From contig NZ_JAKRET010000007.1 of NCBI RefSeq assembly GCF_022664395.1, positions 1-64,000 on the forward strand: a DNA stretch of 64,000 nucleotides, written 5' to 3'. Below the pieces are notes generated by a model. The model worked only from the letters and a program-made list of their open reading frames with translations, was not told where the DNA came from and made no database searches. This DNA is from Sphingomonas lacusdianchii. GTDB taxonomy: Bacteria > Pseudomonadota > Alphaproteobacteria > Sphingomonadales > Sphingomonadaceae. This document shows positions 7,760 to 17,305 of this stretch, piece by piece; the first letter of the stretch is position 1, and each line of letters opens with the position of its first letter. Position numbers and translations under genes: made by a program.

Positions 7760-10534
7760 TCAGAAGCGCGCGGTCGCCGACAGGTAATAGTTCCGGCCGG
7801 TGACGCTGCTCATCTGCCAGCGATCGGTGAAGTCCTTATACGCTTCCTCGCTGGCGTCGTTGAGGTTGATGATCCCCGCCGCGAAGTTCAGATGCTCGTT
7901 CACCGCATAGCCGAGCGCCAGATCGACCTGGGTGCGGCCCCGCACCGTATGGCCTTCGCGCGCGAAGAAGCTGTCGGAGAAATCCTGTTCGTACGAGCTG
8001 CGGCGATTGACCGACGCCCGGATCGAGAAGGTGTCGTCCTCCCAGTAACCGGTGAAGTTCCACGTCTGCCGCGACAGGTTGCGGACGCGGTAGCCCTGGC
8101 CATTGGCGACCTTTTCGGGGATCACGCGGGTATAGTTGCCGGTAAAGCCGAAGCCGTCGACCGGCAGCAGATTGTCGAGCGACTGGGTCCACGCCGCCTC
8201 GAACCCCTTGATCGTCACCGTCGAGCTGTCGTTCAACGTTTCGGTGATGTCGTAATATTCGCCGTTCGAAGCCCGGCATTCGCCGTCGCCATCGATCGCG
8301 AGCGACGCCCCTTCGAACGTCGAGGGACAGATCAGCCGCGAGAAGGTGCCGTTGCGGATATCCTTCCAGAAACCGTTCAGGCTGAGCGCGTTGCCCTGTC
8401 CGTAATAATATTCGACGCCGAGGTCGTACTGCTTGGCGGTCAGCGGCGACAGGTTCGCCTGACCCAGGTCGATATTGTTGAATACCCGGTTCTGGCTGTC
8501 GCGGGTGGTCGAGCGGACCTGCGCCAGCGAGGTATTCGAATTGAGCAGCGGGCGCACCAGCACCTTGGCTGCCGCCGCGCGCACCAGCACCCCGTCGGTC
8601 ACGTCGAGGATCAGCGCCGCGCTCGGCAGGAAATTGCCATAATCCTTGCGCGTGACATAGGTGCCGGCGACCGCATCGACCTCCGCCCCCGGCACGTCGC
8701 GGGTCAGATAGCCCGCGATCTTCTGCTTGGTACGTTCGTAGCGAGCGCCGATATTGCCGCGCACCCCCATGCCGAACAGCGTGGTGTCGATGTTCGTCAT
8801 CGCATAGACCGACGGGATGAAGCGATCGACCTGATAGCTCGATTCCGGCGCGAACAGGTCGGGCACGGTGACGTTCTGGTCCTTCAACGCCTGTTCGTTG
8901 GCGGCGAGCGACGGCGCGACCCAGCTGTTCGGGATCGACATCCGCCCGTTCAGGAAGTCAGTGACGAGGTAATTGGCACTGGCGATCGTCGGAAAGGCGG
9001 TGAACGGTACCGCGCCCGATGCGTCGCGATCGTGGCGCGAGACATGCCGGTCGAAGCTTTCGTGCCGATACTTCGCACCGATCGTCACCGACTTGAGGAA
9101 GCCACCGTCGAGATCGCGGGTGAGGTCGAATTGCGTCGCGCGTTCCGCTGCATCGGCCAGACGGGTGGCACCGTTCGGATAGGTCGCGCGCAGCAGACGA
9201 TTGGTCGCATATTGGTTCGTATCGGTCAGCGGCGTGGTGACGCTGAACTTCACATCGTCCGGATCCGAATAGTCGAGCGACAATCCGTTCATATAGACCG
9301 AATAGATCGCCGCATCCTCGCGCTGCAGCAAGTCGCCCTTGGTGTAATGGCCGACCAGTTGTGCGTGCCAGCCTTCGCTGTTCCACTTGGCGGTCGCGGT
9401 ATAGGCGGCACTCGACAGGTTGCGCTTCTCCGCCTGCCGATTGTTGTCGGTATAGACATTGTCGGCGGTAATCGCCGAATTGGTCAGACCCTGCGTCTTA
9501 GTGATGGTCTGCCGGGTGCGGTCGAACCCGAATACCTGCTGATTGACGTCATAGGTCGTGTGGTCGCGGGCATAGATAGCACTGGCAGCCAGTTCGAGCG
9601 TCTCCGTCGGCTGATATTGCAGCCCGGCGTTGAGCAGCAGACGGTTGGTTTCGCGATCGATCCGGCGATAGCGCAGGCGGCGCGGTGTATAGACGGTGCC
9701 GGCAGCGGTCGCGCTGGTGAACCAGCGGTCCATCCACAGATAGTCGGCGCGATCCTTCAGCTTCTGGTAGCTGGCGTTCAGGAACACACCGAGGGTGTTG
9801 TCGAGATATTTGTTCACATAGGTCGCGCTGACCTTCGGCGTGATGCCGCCATCGGCATTCTCCGCCTTCTGACCCTTCACCGACAGGATGATATGGTCGC
9901 CGCGATACTCCAGCGGCTTCAGCGTATCGATATTGACCGTGCCCGACAGGCCGCCGGCGTCCATATTGGCGGTCGGCGACTTGATGACCTGAATGCTCGA
10001 CGCGAGATCGGTCTGCACGACGTCGTAGCGGAAGCCGTCGGTGAAGTCGGCGCTCTGGAACGTCTGCCCGTTGATCGTCGTGTTGGCATATTGCGGCCCC
10101 AGACCGCGGATGCTGATCGTCGCGCCGCGTCCGTTGACGTTCGACATTTGCACGCCGGAGATGCGCTGCACCGCTTCGGTGATGTTCTCCGACGGGAACT
10201 TGCCGATATCCTCCGACGAAATGCCGTCGGTCACGCGGACATCGGCACGCTTCGCCTCCAGCGCGGTCGCGATCGAGCGGCGATATCCGGTGACGGTGAT
10301 CTCGCCATCCCCCGCATCTTCCTGACCGGTCACGACTTCCTGCGCGGTCTGGGGCGCGGGCAGGCTCGGCTTGGGCGTCTGTGCCTGCGCCAGCGGGTCG
10401 GCGGGCGGCTGGGCGGTGGTGGACTCCTGGGCCAGCGCGGGACTGGTCAGCATCGCTGCGCCACCCGCGATCAGCAGGGCGCGCCACGAAATTCGCGAGG
10501 CGGCGGGGGAAAACTGGTGGACGCGCATAATCAT
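7760..10534 (-). CDS. TonB-dependent receptor (glycan type)
   Basis: A 924-residue outer-membrane receptor. Residues 1-35 are a signal peptide ending near SPALAQ. A TonB-box-like stretch (EITVTGYRRS) near residue 78 is followed by the plug (GISSEDIGKFPSENITEAVQ; SIRGLGPQYANTTINGQTF), then a 22-strand barrel that ends in aromatic YYLSATARF, the usual C-terminal signature. The plug is of the Caulobacter/Xanthomonas type used for oligosaccharide import. It is first in the run receptor-GH89-NagX, so uptake of GlcNAc-containing glycans is the likely role. Starts at ATG 10534 or the in-frame ATG at 10528 are both possible. Confidence 0.9.
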   Translation of the reverse strand: MIMRVHQFSPAASRISWRALLIAGGAAMLTSPALAQESTTAQPPADPLAQAQTPKPSLPAPQTAQEVVTGQEDAGDGEITVTGYRRSIATALEAKRADVRVTDGISSEDIGKFPSENITEAVQRISGVQMSNVNGRGATISIRGLGPQYANTTINGQTFQSADFTDGFRYDVVQTDLASSIQVIKSPTANMDAGGLSGTVNIDTLKPLEYRGDHIILSVKGQKAENADGGITPKVSATYVNKYLDNTLGVFLNASYQKLKDRADYLWMDRWFTSATAAGTVYTPRRLRYRRIDRETNRLLLNAGLQYQPTETLELAASAIYARDHTTYDVNQQVFGFDRTRQTITKTQGLTNSAITADNVYTDNNRQAEKRNLSSAAYTATAKWNSEGWHAQLVGHYTKGDLLQREDAAIYSVYMNGLSLDYSDPDDVKFSVTTPLTDTNQYATNRLLRATYPNGATRLADAAERATQFDLTRDLDGGFLKSVTIGAKYRHESFDRHVSRHDRDASGAVPFTAFPTIASANYLVTDFLNGRMSIPNSWVAPSLAANEQALKDQNVTVPDLFAPESSYQVDRFIPSVYAMTNIDTTLFGMGVRGNIGARYERTKQKIAGYLTRDVPGAEVDAVAGTYVTRKDYGNFLPSAALILDVTDGVLVRAAAAKVLVRPLLNSNTSLAQVRSTTRDSQNRVFNNIDLGQANLSPLTAKQYDLGVEYYYGQGNALSLNGFWKDIRNGTFSRLICPSTFEGASLAIDGDGECRASNGEYYDITETLNDSSTVTIKGFEAAWTQSLDNLLPVDGFGFTGNYTRVIPEKVANGQGYRVRNLSRQTWNFTGYWEDDTFSIRASVNRRSSYEQDFSDSFFAREGHTVRGRTQVDLALGYAVNEHLNFAAGIINLNDASEEAYKDFTDRWQMSSVTGRNYYLSATARF

Positions 10535-11020
10535 CTACCTCGTCAAAGGCATGGAAAGGATCGGCGGATACGCGGGATCGGGCGAAGCCCGTTGACTAGG
10601 TTCCGACACGGTATTCCGTATGCGGATGGCGACTTGTCAGATGATTGCGATTGGTCGTCAAGATGGTCTTACCAAAAAAAGTACCAATCTAGACCGGCTT
10701 GTCTTGCGACCACTTCAGAACTCGCTGAATAAATAGGCAGCCGACTATGGATTCGGTATCGCACCTTGATCTCCCGCGATGTTTTCGCCGTAAAAACAGC
10801 GCACTACCGTCCAAGTCCAAGATCGAGGCGTTGCCTGAAAATTGGTCAGCCTGCTCGCGTTCGCATCACCGCCGATTCAAGAAAATTTTGGGTGGTGGAT
10901 TCGAACCAGGCGGGAGGACCGGCGCGGCCGCCGGGAAGACGCACGAACGTAGCCGACACCCGCAATTTGCATTTGATTCCGCATCCGCGGCAATGGCGCG
11001 GGCCGGCGTCGCGGCTGCTT
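10535..11020. other. Promoter-bearing intergenic region upstream of the glycan receptor
   Basis: No gene seen. The half nearer the receptor (10540-10740) is AT-richer and holds several TGGT/ACCA half sites, listed separately. The rest (10740-11020) shows no conserved reading frame; a GGATTCGAACC stretch at 10897-10907 recalls a tRNA T-loop on the minus strand but no tRNA folds around it. Confidence 0.4.
10649..10697. promoter_or_regulatory. Candidate GntR-type operator cluster
   Basis: Three overlapping symmetries lie 115-165 bases upstream of the receptor start: GATTGGT (10649-10655) paired with ACCAATC (10683-10689); TGGTCTTACCA (10664-10674); and ACCAATCTAGACCGG (10683-10697). The TGGT...ACCA/CTAGACC style resembles sites bound by GntR-family regulators of N-acetylglucosamine genes (DasR, NagR, NagQ). 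No such regulator is encoded in this window. Confidence 0.4.
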
Positions 11021-11860
11021 TTATTTGGTGTAGGCGATTCGGAAACCAATGTGCGACGTTGGGAAATCCTGTTCCTGTGCCTGAAACGCGGCGGGGCGAA
11101 AATTCGCGCAATAGTTGGTCGCGCACAGGAAGCTACCGCCCTTGACCAGTCCGACCGGACCGTCGCCTGCGACCCATTCCCAGACATTGCCGACCATGTC
11201 GTACAGGCCGAAATCGTTGGCGGGAAAGCGTGCGACGGGAGCGATGCCGGCATAGCCGTCGTCGGCGGTATCGCGCATCGGGAAGACGCCTTCCCAGACA
11301 TTGGCGCGCGGCCTGCCATGATCGAACGCCCATGCCATCGCATCGCGCGCGGTCGTCTGGCCGCCGCGCGCGGCACGTTCCCACTGCTCGACATCGGGCA
11401 GGAACCCGCCGGCCCATGCGGCATAAGCGGCGGCGTCGGTGCGGTCGACATGCACGACCGGGTCCTGCCAATGGCCGTCGAGCGCGCTGCCCGGCCCCTG
11501 CGGATGGCGCCAGTCCGCGCCTTTCACGAACCGCCACCAGCGCGCGGCGTTGTCGAGCGGCACCGGTTCGGTAGGTGCTACGAACACGGCCGAGCCGCCC
11601 TCGCGTTCGGCACGGGTGCGATGGCCGGTGGCGGCGACGAAGGCGGCGAACTGGCGGTTGGTCACCTCATGCGCGTCGATGCGGAAGGCGGCGACGGGGG
11701 TTGCCGTGCCCGGTCGCCTGGCACCATCCTCGCCGAGCAGCACGGTGCCGGCGGGGATCGCGACGCAGGGGTCGGTCGCGTCGCAATGCGCGGCGGGGCG
11801 GTTCGCGCCGATCGAACCCAGCCCGGCCATCGCCGCGAGCAGCGCCGCCACCCGCCTCAC
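11021..11860 (-). CDS. Formylglycine-generating enzyme (sulfatase-modifying factor)
   Basis: A 279-residue FGE/SUMF1-type protein with an N-terminal hydrophobic leader. The domain runs from about residue 35 (IPAGTVLLGED) through HEVTNRQFAAFV, LPDVEQWERAARGG and MVGNVWEWV to the C-terminal GGSFLCATNYCANFRPAA. Cys246 and Cys251 match the copper-binding active-site pair of true aerobic FGEs, so it should convert the sulfatase cysteine to formylglycine rather than be a cysteine-less relative. The start is a GTG at 11860 overlapping the sulfatase stop (GTGA). Coupling to the sulfatase gives its probable substrate. Confidence 0.88.
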   Translation of the reverse strand: MRRVAALLAAMAGLGSIGANRPAAHCDATDPCVAIPAGTVLLGEDGARRPGTATPVAAFRIDAHEVTNRQFAAFVAATGHRTRAEREGGSAVFVAPTEPVPLDNAARWWRFVKGADWRHPQGPGSALDGHWQDPVVHVDRTDAAAYAAWAGGFLPDVEQWERAARGGQTTARDAMAWAFDHGRPRANVWEGVFPMRDTADDGYAGIAPVARFPANDFGLYDMVGNVWEWVAGDGPVGLVKGGSFLCATNYCANFRPAAFQAQEQDFPTSHIGFRIAYTK

Positions 11861-13644
11861 GGCTTGGCGACGCCGGCCGCGGGGGTTTCGGCGGGGGGCA
11901 GCGGCACGACGCCCTTGTCCTTCGCATAGGCGTCATAGGCGGCGACCAGTTCGGCAAGCCGCGCCGGTTCGGCAGCGGCCAGATCGCGGGTCTCGCCCGG
12001 ATCGCGCGCGACGTCGAACAATTGCCACCGCCCGGTGCTGACCCCCTTGCGCGTATAGCGGTTGGTCCCGGCGGGCAGGTACACGACCTTCCAGTCGCCC
12101 TTGCGCAGCGCACGGCGGTAGAAGAGTTCGTAGCCGACCGCTTCGTCCGCGCTTCGCACCGCCGGGGCAGTCGCGGCGAGCACCGGACGCAGGCTGTGCC
12201 CCTGATGCGGCAGGATCGCGCGGCCGGCAAAGGTCGCGGGCTGGGTCAGCCCGGCATAGTCGAGCAGCGTCGGCGCGATGTCGCGCACGTCGAGATTGGC
12301 GGTGGCGATGCGGCCGCCACCGGTCACGCCCCTGCCCGCGGCAAAGGCGCTGACCCGAATGCCACCCTCGCTCGGATAGCCCTTCACCAGCCATGACGGC
12401 GTCGAATTGGCCTGTGCCCAGCCCGGACCATAGCCGACATAGCTGGTCGCCTTCCCGATATTGGCGAGACGGTTATCGATGCGAAGCGACGGATCGGCGG
12501 GGGTCGGCGCATCGGGATCGGCCGGCGGCGCCTTCGGATCGGCGACCTTGAAGCGGGGGGAGGGCTGTTCGATCACATTCCCCTCCGGCCCATTGTCGGC
12601 GAGGAACAGGATGATCGTGTCGTCATAGCGGCCCTGCGCCTTCAGCGCTGCGACCACCCGCCCGACATTCTGGTCGAGCCGGTCGACCATCGCCGCATAG
12701 ACTTCCATCTTGCGGGCCTCGATCGCGCGTTCTTCGGGCGAGAGCGACGCCCAGGGGCGGACCTGTTCGGTCGCATGGGCGACGGCATCGGCGGGGACGA
12801 GGCCGAGCTGTTTCTGGCGGGCGAGGCGGGCGTCGCGCAACGCTTCGTAGCCGGCGTCGTAGCGGCCCTTATATTTCGCGATCGTCTCCGCCGGGGCCTG
12901 TAGCGGCCAGTGCGGCGCGGTGAAGGGGAGATAGGCGAAGAACGGGCGGGCGTCGCCCGCGCGCTTCGCTTGGTCGAGATAGCCGATCAGGCGATCGGCG
13001 AAATAATCGGTCGAATAGCGGCCGGCAGGGAGCGCGGCGGGTTTGCCGTCGTCGCGGTAGCTGGGGTTCAGCCCGGCCCTGGTCCATGCCTTGTTCTGGT
13101 CCGCACCGAAATGGTTCGACAAGCCCTGCAACAGCGCGAAACTATGTTCGAAGCCGCGCGCCGCCGGTTCGCGATCGGGGGTGAGGCCGAGATGCCATTT
13201 CCCCGACATCAGCGTGGCATAGCCGCCGGCGCGCAGCAGTTCGGCGATCGAGGCGACGCGGTCGTTCAGATACCCCTCATAGCCCGGCCGGCCGGTCGTC
13301 GCGTCGCTGAGCAGTTCGGCCATGGTGCCGAGACCCGCCTGGTGATTGTCGACGCCGCTCATCAGCATCGAGCGGGTCGGCGAACAGGTGGGCGCAGTGT
13401 GGAAGCCGGTGAAGCGTACGCCCGATAGCGCCAGCGCGTCGAGATTCGGGGTCGCGATCTCGCCGCCGAACGCGCCGAGGTCGGACCAGCCGAGGTCGTC
13501 AGCGACGATCACGAGGAAATTGGGAGCGTTTTTGGGCGCAACCGCCGGCGCGGGCGCGACCGGTGGGGTGTCGGGGGCGGCGGCGGCGGGGAGCGCGAGC
13601 AGCAGCGCGGGGAAAGCGGCGGCGATCAGGGGCTTGGCCGGCAT
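11857..13644 (-). CDS. Cys-type arylsulfatase, exported
   Basis: A 595-residue sulfatase. A signal peptide (residues 1-23, ending AAAA) precedes NFLVIVADDLGWSDLG with metal-binding Asp49 and Asp50, then the activation signature CSPTR with Cys87 as the residue to be modified, and GKWHLG farther on. It resembles the Pseudomonas-type arylsulfatases (family S1_4 from memory). ATG 13644 is chosen over an upstream in-frame ATG (13722) because it begins the signal peptide and has GGAG upstream. It sits on the same strand as its likely activator and divergent from a TonB receptor. The substrate is not given by sequence; a sulfated GlcNAc glycan fits the neighbours. Confidence 0.9.
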   Translation of the reverse strand: MPAKPLIAAAFPALLLALPAAAAPDTPPVAPAPAVAPKNAPNFLVIVADDLGWSDLGAFGGEIATPNLDALALSGVRFTGFHTAPTCSPTRSMLMSGVDNHQAGLGTMAELLSDATTGRPGYEGYLNDRVASIAELLRAGGYATLMSGKWHLGLTPDREPAARGFEHSFALLQGLSNHFGADQNKAWTRAGLNPSYRDDGKPAALPAGRYSTDYFADRLIGYLDQAKRAGDARPFFAYLPFTAPHWPLQAPAETIAKYKGRYDAGYEALRDARLARQKQLGLVPADAVAHATEQVRPWASLSPEERAIEARKMEVYAAMVDRLDQNVGRVVAALKAQGRYDDTIILFLADNGPEGNVIEQPSPRFKVADPKAPPADPDAPTPADPSLRIDNRLANIGKATSYVGYGPGWAQANSTPSWLVKGYPSEGGIRVSAFAAGRGVTGGGRIATANLDVRDIAPTLLDYAGLTQPATFAGRAILPHQGHSLRPVLAATAPAVRSADEAVGYELFYRRALRKGDWKVVYLPAGTNRYTRKGVSTGRWQLFDVARDPGETRDLAAAEPARLAELVAAYDAYAKDKGVVPLPPAETPAAGVAKP

Positions 13645-13819
13645 GGGCACTCCAAAGGTGACGAAGGTTACACGCACGGCATAGCCACCCGGTGGATTCC
13701 AACAATAAAGAATATCTATCAATTCAATGGGAATTAGTCTGTTCGTTTCGATGGCGTCCCTATCCTAGCCAGTGGCGGTCCGGCGGGTGCCGCCGCCATT
13801 CGTGACCGAAGGACCATCG
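13645..13819. promoter_or_regulatory. Divergent promoter region, sulfatase / TonB receptor
   Basis: An AT-rich centre at 13700-13745 separates the two divergent starts. It contains the dyad AATTC (13721-13725) and GAATT (13731-13735), a possible operator serving both directions. No -35/-10 pair can be assigned with confidence. Confidence 0.35.
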
Positions 13820-16206
13820 ATGCCGATTTCGCCCGCCCGCGCCTGCCGCCTGTCCCTGTTCGCCGGCGCCGCGCTGTTCGCGATGCCCGCATGTGCCGCC
13901 GATCCGGTGCCGACGACCGCCGAAGTTGACGGCGAAGCCCCGAAGGACGCTGCGACCGGTGAGGATATCGTGGTCACCGCGCGCCGCCGCGCCGAACGCA
14001 GCCAGGACGTGCCGATCGCGATCAACGCGTTCGGCGCGGCGCAGATCGAGGCGACGCGGACCTATAATCTCCGCGACCTGCAACAGCTGACCCCCAGCCT
14101 GGTCGTCACCAACACCAACCCGCGCAACACCAGCATCAACATCCGCGGCCTCGGCAACAATGTCGCGGTCTATAATGACGGGCTGGAGCCGGCGGTCGGG
14201 GTCTATGTCGACGGCGTCTATCTGGCGCGGCCGGGGCAGACGGTGTTCGACCTCGCCGATCTGGAGCGGATCGAGGTGCTGCGCGGGCCGCAAGGGACGC
14301 TGTTCGGCAAGAATACCTCGGCCGGTGCGGTGGTCGTCACGACCAAGGCGCCGACGTTCGAACCCGAAGCGGGTGGCGCGTGTCGCTCGGCAATGTCGGC
14401 TTCCGCCAGCTCCACGCCTATGTCTCCGGCCCGATCACCGACAGCCTCGCCGCGCGGCTGTTCGTGTCGAAGACCGACCGCGACGGTTTCACCCTGAATC
14501 GCTTCGACGGGCGGCTCGGGCAGGATTTCCACGACCTGAATCTGCGCGGGCAGTTGCTGTACAAGCCGACCGATACGCTGACGCTGCGGCTGATCGGCGA
14601 TTGGGGGCGGCAGCATTCGTTCACTGCCGGCACCATCCTGCTGGGCGCGATCCGCACGTACGACAACGGCACCAACTTCGCGAACAACTATTACGACCGG
14701 GCGGCGCGGCTCGGCTACACGCCGGTGCCGGCCGACCCGAAGCTGCGCACCACCGATGTCGATGCGAACCCGCGCTATGCGATGAACCAGCACGGGCTGA
14801 ACCTGACCGCCGATCTCGATCTGGGCGCCGCGACGCTGACCTCGGTCACCGCCTATCGCGCGTGGAACTGGTATCCGCACAATGACGGCGACAGCACCAG
14901 CATCGATGCCGGCGCCGATTTCCATCAGAGCAACGAACAGCGCCAGGTCAGCCAGGAACTGCGCATCGCATCGAACGGCGACCGCCCGGTCGATTATGTC
15001 GCCGGGCTCTATTATCTCTACCAGTCGATCCGGGCCGAGGCGGTCAACCGCTATGGCAGCCGTGCCGCCGACTGGTTCCTGCCGCCGACGACCAATGCCG
15101 CGGTCGGGGCGGCGGCGCTCAACGATTACAATGTCGTCAGCCAGTCGCGCCCGGTCACCGACAGCTATGCCGCCTTTGCCCAGACGACATGGCATGTAGT
15201 GCCCGGCGTCGATCTGACGACGGGGCTGCGCTATACCTATGAGACCAAGACCGGCTATTTCGATCAGGTCGCGACCGGCCGGTCGCTGGCCGGGCTCACC
15301 GCCGCACAGCAGGCGGCGGCGCAGACGATACGGTCGCGCTACGGCATCGCCAACCGCTATGAGGCGGAGACCAAGGCCGGGCGGCTATCGGGACAGGCGA
15401 CGCTGTCGTGGAAGGTCGCCGAACCGGTGCTCGGCTATGTCACCTATGCGCGCGGCAACAAGTTCGGCGGGCTGAACCTCGCCAACATCACCACCACCGG
15501 ACAGTTCGCCGCCAACCCGGTGATCGCGCCCGAGACGATCGACAGCTATGAGGCGGGCGTCAAGACGACGTGGTTCGGCGGGCGGCTGACCGCCAATGCC
15601 GCCGCCTTCTGGACCGATGTGAAGGACTATCAGACCACGATCATCGACATCGAACGCAACGGCGTCAGCTTCTTCACCAATGCCGCGAAGGTCCGCACGC
15701 GCGGGTTCGAAGGCGATGTGCGCGCGACGCCGACGCGCTGGCTGACGCTCTATGCCTCGGGCACCTATGACGATGCGCGGTACATCTCCTATGCCAATGC
15801 GCCCTGCCCGATCGAGATCACCGGCCGCACGCTGTGCGATCTGTCGGGGCAGCGATTGCCGGGCGTGTCGGAATGGGCGGCATCGGCGGGCGGCGAGGTG
15901 CGCGCGCCAATCGCGAACATGGCGGGCCGATCGGGCGAGGTCTATTTCGGCAGCGACTACAGCTATCGATCGAGCACGAACACCACCGCCAGCCTCAGCC
16001 GCTATTCGGTGATCCCGGCCTATGATCTGCTCAACCTGCGCTTCGGGTTCCGCACCGACGACGGGCTGTTCGACATCCAGTTGTGGGGCCGCAACGTGAC
16101 CGACGAAACCTATTTCCTGTCGCGCGCCGCCGCCAATACCGGCGCGATCACGGGCACGCTGGGCGATCCGCGAACCTATGGGATCACCCTGCGCACGCGG
16201 CTGTAA
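13820..16206 (+). pseudogene. TonB-dependent receptor with a one-base frameshift
   Basis: The 5' frame (13820 to about 14376) encodes a signal peptide, the TonB-box region DIVVTARRR and most of the plug (SINIRGLGNN, GPQGTLFGKNTSAGAV). The 3' frame, open from 14380 to 16206 (608 residues from its first start codon), continues seamlessly with SLGNVGFRQLHAYVSGP and the barrel, ending GITLRTRL. Adding one G in GGGTGG near 14371-14376 restores a receptor of about 795 residues. Either a real deletion or a sequencing/assembly error in a G run. The start at 13820 has GAAGGA upstream. It is divergent from the sulfatase and probably imported its products. Confidence 0.8.
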
Positions 16207-16300
16207 CCGAAGCGGTGCCGGACGACGGACCGGGATCGGGGGCTGGCGCGTGATGACGACCGTCAGGGCGGATCGACATTCAGCGACGATCGTGCATGTT

Positions 16301-16396
16301 CGTCATTCCCGCGCAGGCGGAAATCCATGACCGCCGACGTTCCGGCCGGATGCACGGCGATGGCGCATATGGGCGCCCGCCTGTGCGGGAGTGACG
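16301..16396. repeat. Fold-back repeat of the CGTCATTCCCGC type
   Basis: CGTCATTCCCGCGCAGGCGG at 16301-16320 is matched with few mismatches by the reverse complement of 16376-16396. Such paired CGTCATTCCCGC units are common REP-like elements in proteobacteria. Confidence 0.6.
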
Positions 16397-16464
16397 ATAG
16401 CAGATAGAATAGTCGTCCCGCGTACCGGGAACCGAATGTCGATCGCCCTGGAGCGTTACCGGAC

Positions 16465-16582
16465 CAGGGGCTGCGCGAAGCCGAAGCGCCGTATCGAAGC
16501 ACTTGACCACAAACGGTCCGTCGATACGCCATTTCGTCGGGCGCAATGCCTGCCCCGGGCAACTGCCGCCAGGACGAACGGG
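16465..16582. repeat. Degenerate copy of the repeat found at 49620-49726
   Basis: GTATCGAAGCAC (16491-16502), CGATACGCC (16522-16530) and AGGACGAACGGG (16571-16582) occur in the same order and similar spacing at 49648-49722. The two loci therefore carry copies of one dispersed element. Confidence 0.55.
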
Positions 16583-16603
16583 CGAGGCGCACGGCATCAC
16601 GCT

Positions 16604-16825
16604 CTATCGTCGGTCGCCCGGCGCCGTGCAGGACAACGACGTGTCCATGCGCCGGATCAGCCGCTCGGCGACCGAGGACCGGATCGGCTGGCAGCGATCG
16701 ATCCGGCGCCACGTATTATAGCTGATGCCGAAGACCTGTTGCAGTCCCTCGTCGGTCTTTGGCACCGACAATCGACGCATTTCGCTGACGATCTCCTCCG
16801 GAAGGAGACGCAGGGAACCGCTCAT
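16604..16825 (-). CDS. Small HTH-like protein coupled to dehydroquinase
   Basis: A 73-residue product I do not recognise. Residues 24-58 ([17 protein letters not shown] onward) have the pattern of a helix-turn-helix followed by another helix. Its ATG at 16825 overlaps the stop of the dehydroquinase gene (ATGA), arguing for a translated gene. It might be a regulator of the quinate cluster; the evidence is composition and position only. Confidence 0.5.
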   Translation of the reverse strand: MSGSLRLLPEEIVSEMRRLSVPKTDEGLQQVFGISYNTWRRIDRCQPIRSSVAERLIRRMDTSLSCTAPGDRR

Positions 16826-17265
16826 CGCGCCGCTCCCAGCATCGCCGTTACCTGAAGGAGGGCGTAGAGGTAGCCGCTATGCCCTGCGCCGGCGATGACG
16901 GTATCCGCCCGCAACGAGACATAGCTGTGGTGGCGGAATGCCTCCCGCTTGTGGATGTTCGAAAGATGGACCTCCACGACCGGCCCCTCGAAGGTGTTCA
17001 ATGCGTCGAGCAAGGCGACGGAGCTATGGGTGAATGCCGCCGGATTGATGATGATGGCGGCGGCGGCATGCCGGGCTTCCTGTACCCAGTCGACCAACGC
17101 ATGTTCCGCGTTGCTCTGCCGGAAATCGACGGTGAAGCCGGTTCCCGCGACATGGTCGGCACAGGCCGTTTCGATATCCGCGAGCGTAGTCGTGCCGTAG
17201 ATTTCGGGCTGGCGCGTCCCGAGCAGATTGAGGTTCGACCCGTTCAGAATGAAAATCGTCTTCAC
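16822..17265 (-). CDS. aroQ: Type II 3-dehydroquinate dehydratase
   Basis: A 147-residue cytoplasmic enzyme, usual length for the dodecameric type II family. It interconverts 3-dehydroquinate and 3-dehydroshikimate. Visible active-site features: [13 protein letters not shown] with Arg18 and Tyr23 on the lid loop, [11 protein letters not shown] with Asn74, and [12 protein letters not shown] with His100. The usual NGPN start motif reads NGSN here and QSNHEG reads QSNAEH, which suggests a divergent, possibly catabolic paralogue. Neighbours (quinate/shikimate dehydrogenase, dehydroshikimate dehydratase, transporter) indicate the quinate pathway rather than aromatic biosynthesis. Confidence 0.92.
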   Translation of the reverse strand: MKTIFILNGSNLNLLGTRQPEIYGTTTLADIETACADHVAGTGFTVDFRQSNAEHALVDWVQEARHAAAAIIINPAAFTHSSVALLDALNTFEGPVVEVHLSNIHKREAFRHHSYVSLRADTVIAGAGHSGYLYALLQVTAMLGAAR

Positions 17266-17305
17266 GTCGCTACAGTCTCCGGTCCGGATCGTCCTTCCCC
17301 CGTGG

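Larger units (their letters stand above)
16207..16603. other. Repeat-bearing intergenic region
   Basis: No gene seen. The space holds two repeat units described separately (16301-16396 and 16465-16582), typical of sphingomonad intergenic REP-like sequence. Confidence 0.5.

Noticed and set aside
7892..10732. 946-codon open frame opposite the glycan TonB receptor
   Set aside because: High-GC antisense shadow: no motif in its product, while the other strand encodes a complete receptor with signal peptide and terminal aromatic residue.
10840..10915. Possible tRNA or attachment-site remnant on the minus strand
   Set aside because: Only a GGTTCGAATCC T-loop-like stretch is present; D-arm, anticodon arm and a 7-bp acceptor stem cannot be formed.
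14371..14382. Programmed ribosomal frameshift in the TonB receptor
   Set aside because: No slippery heptamer or downstream pseudoknot is visible, and receptors are not known to use recoding; deletion or sequence error is simpler.
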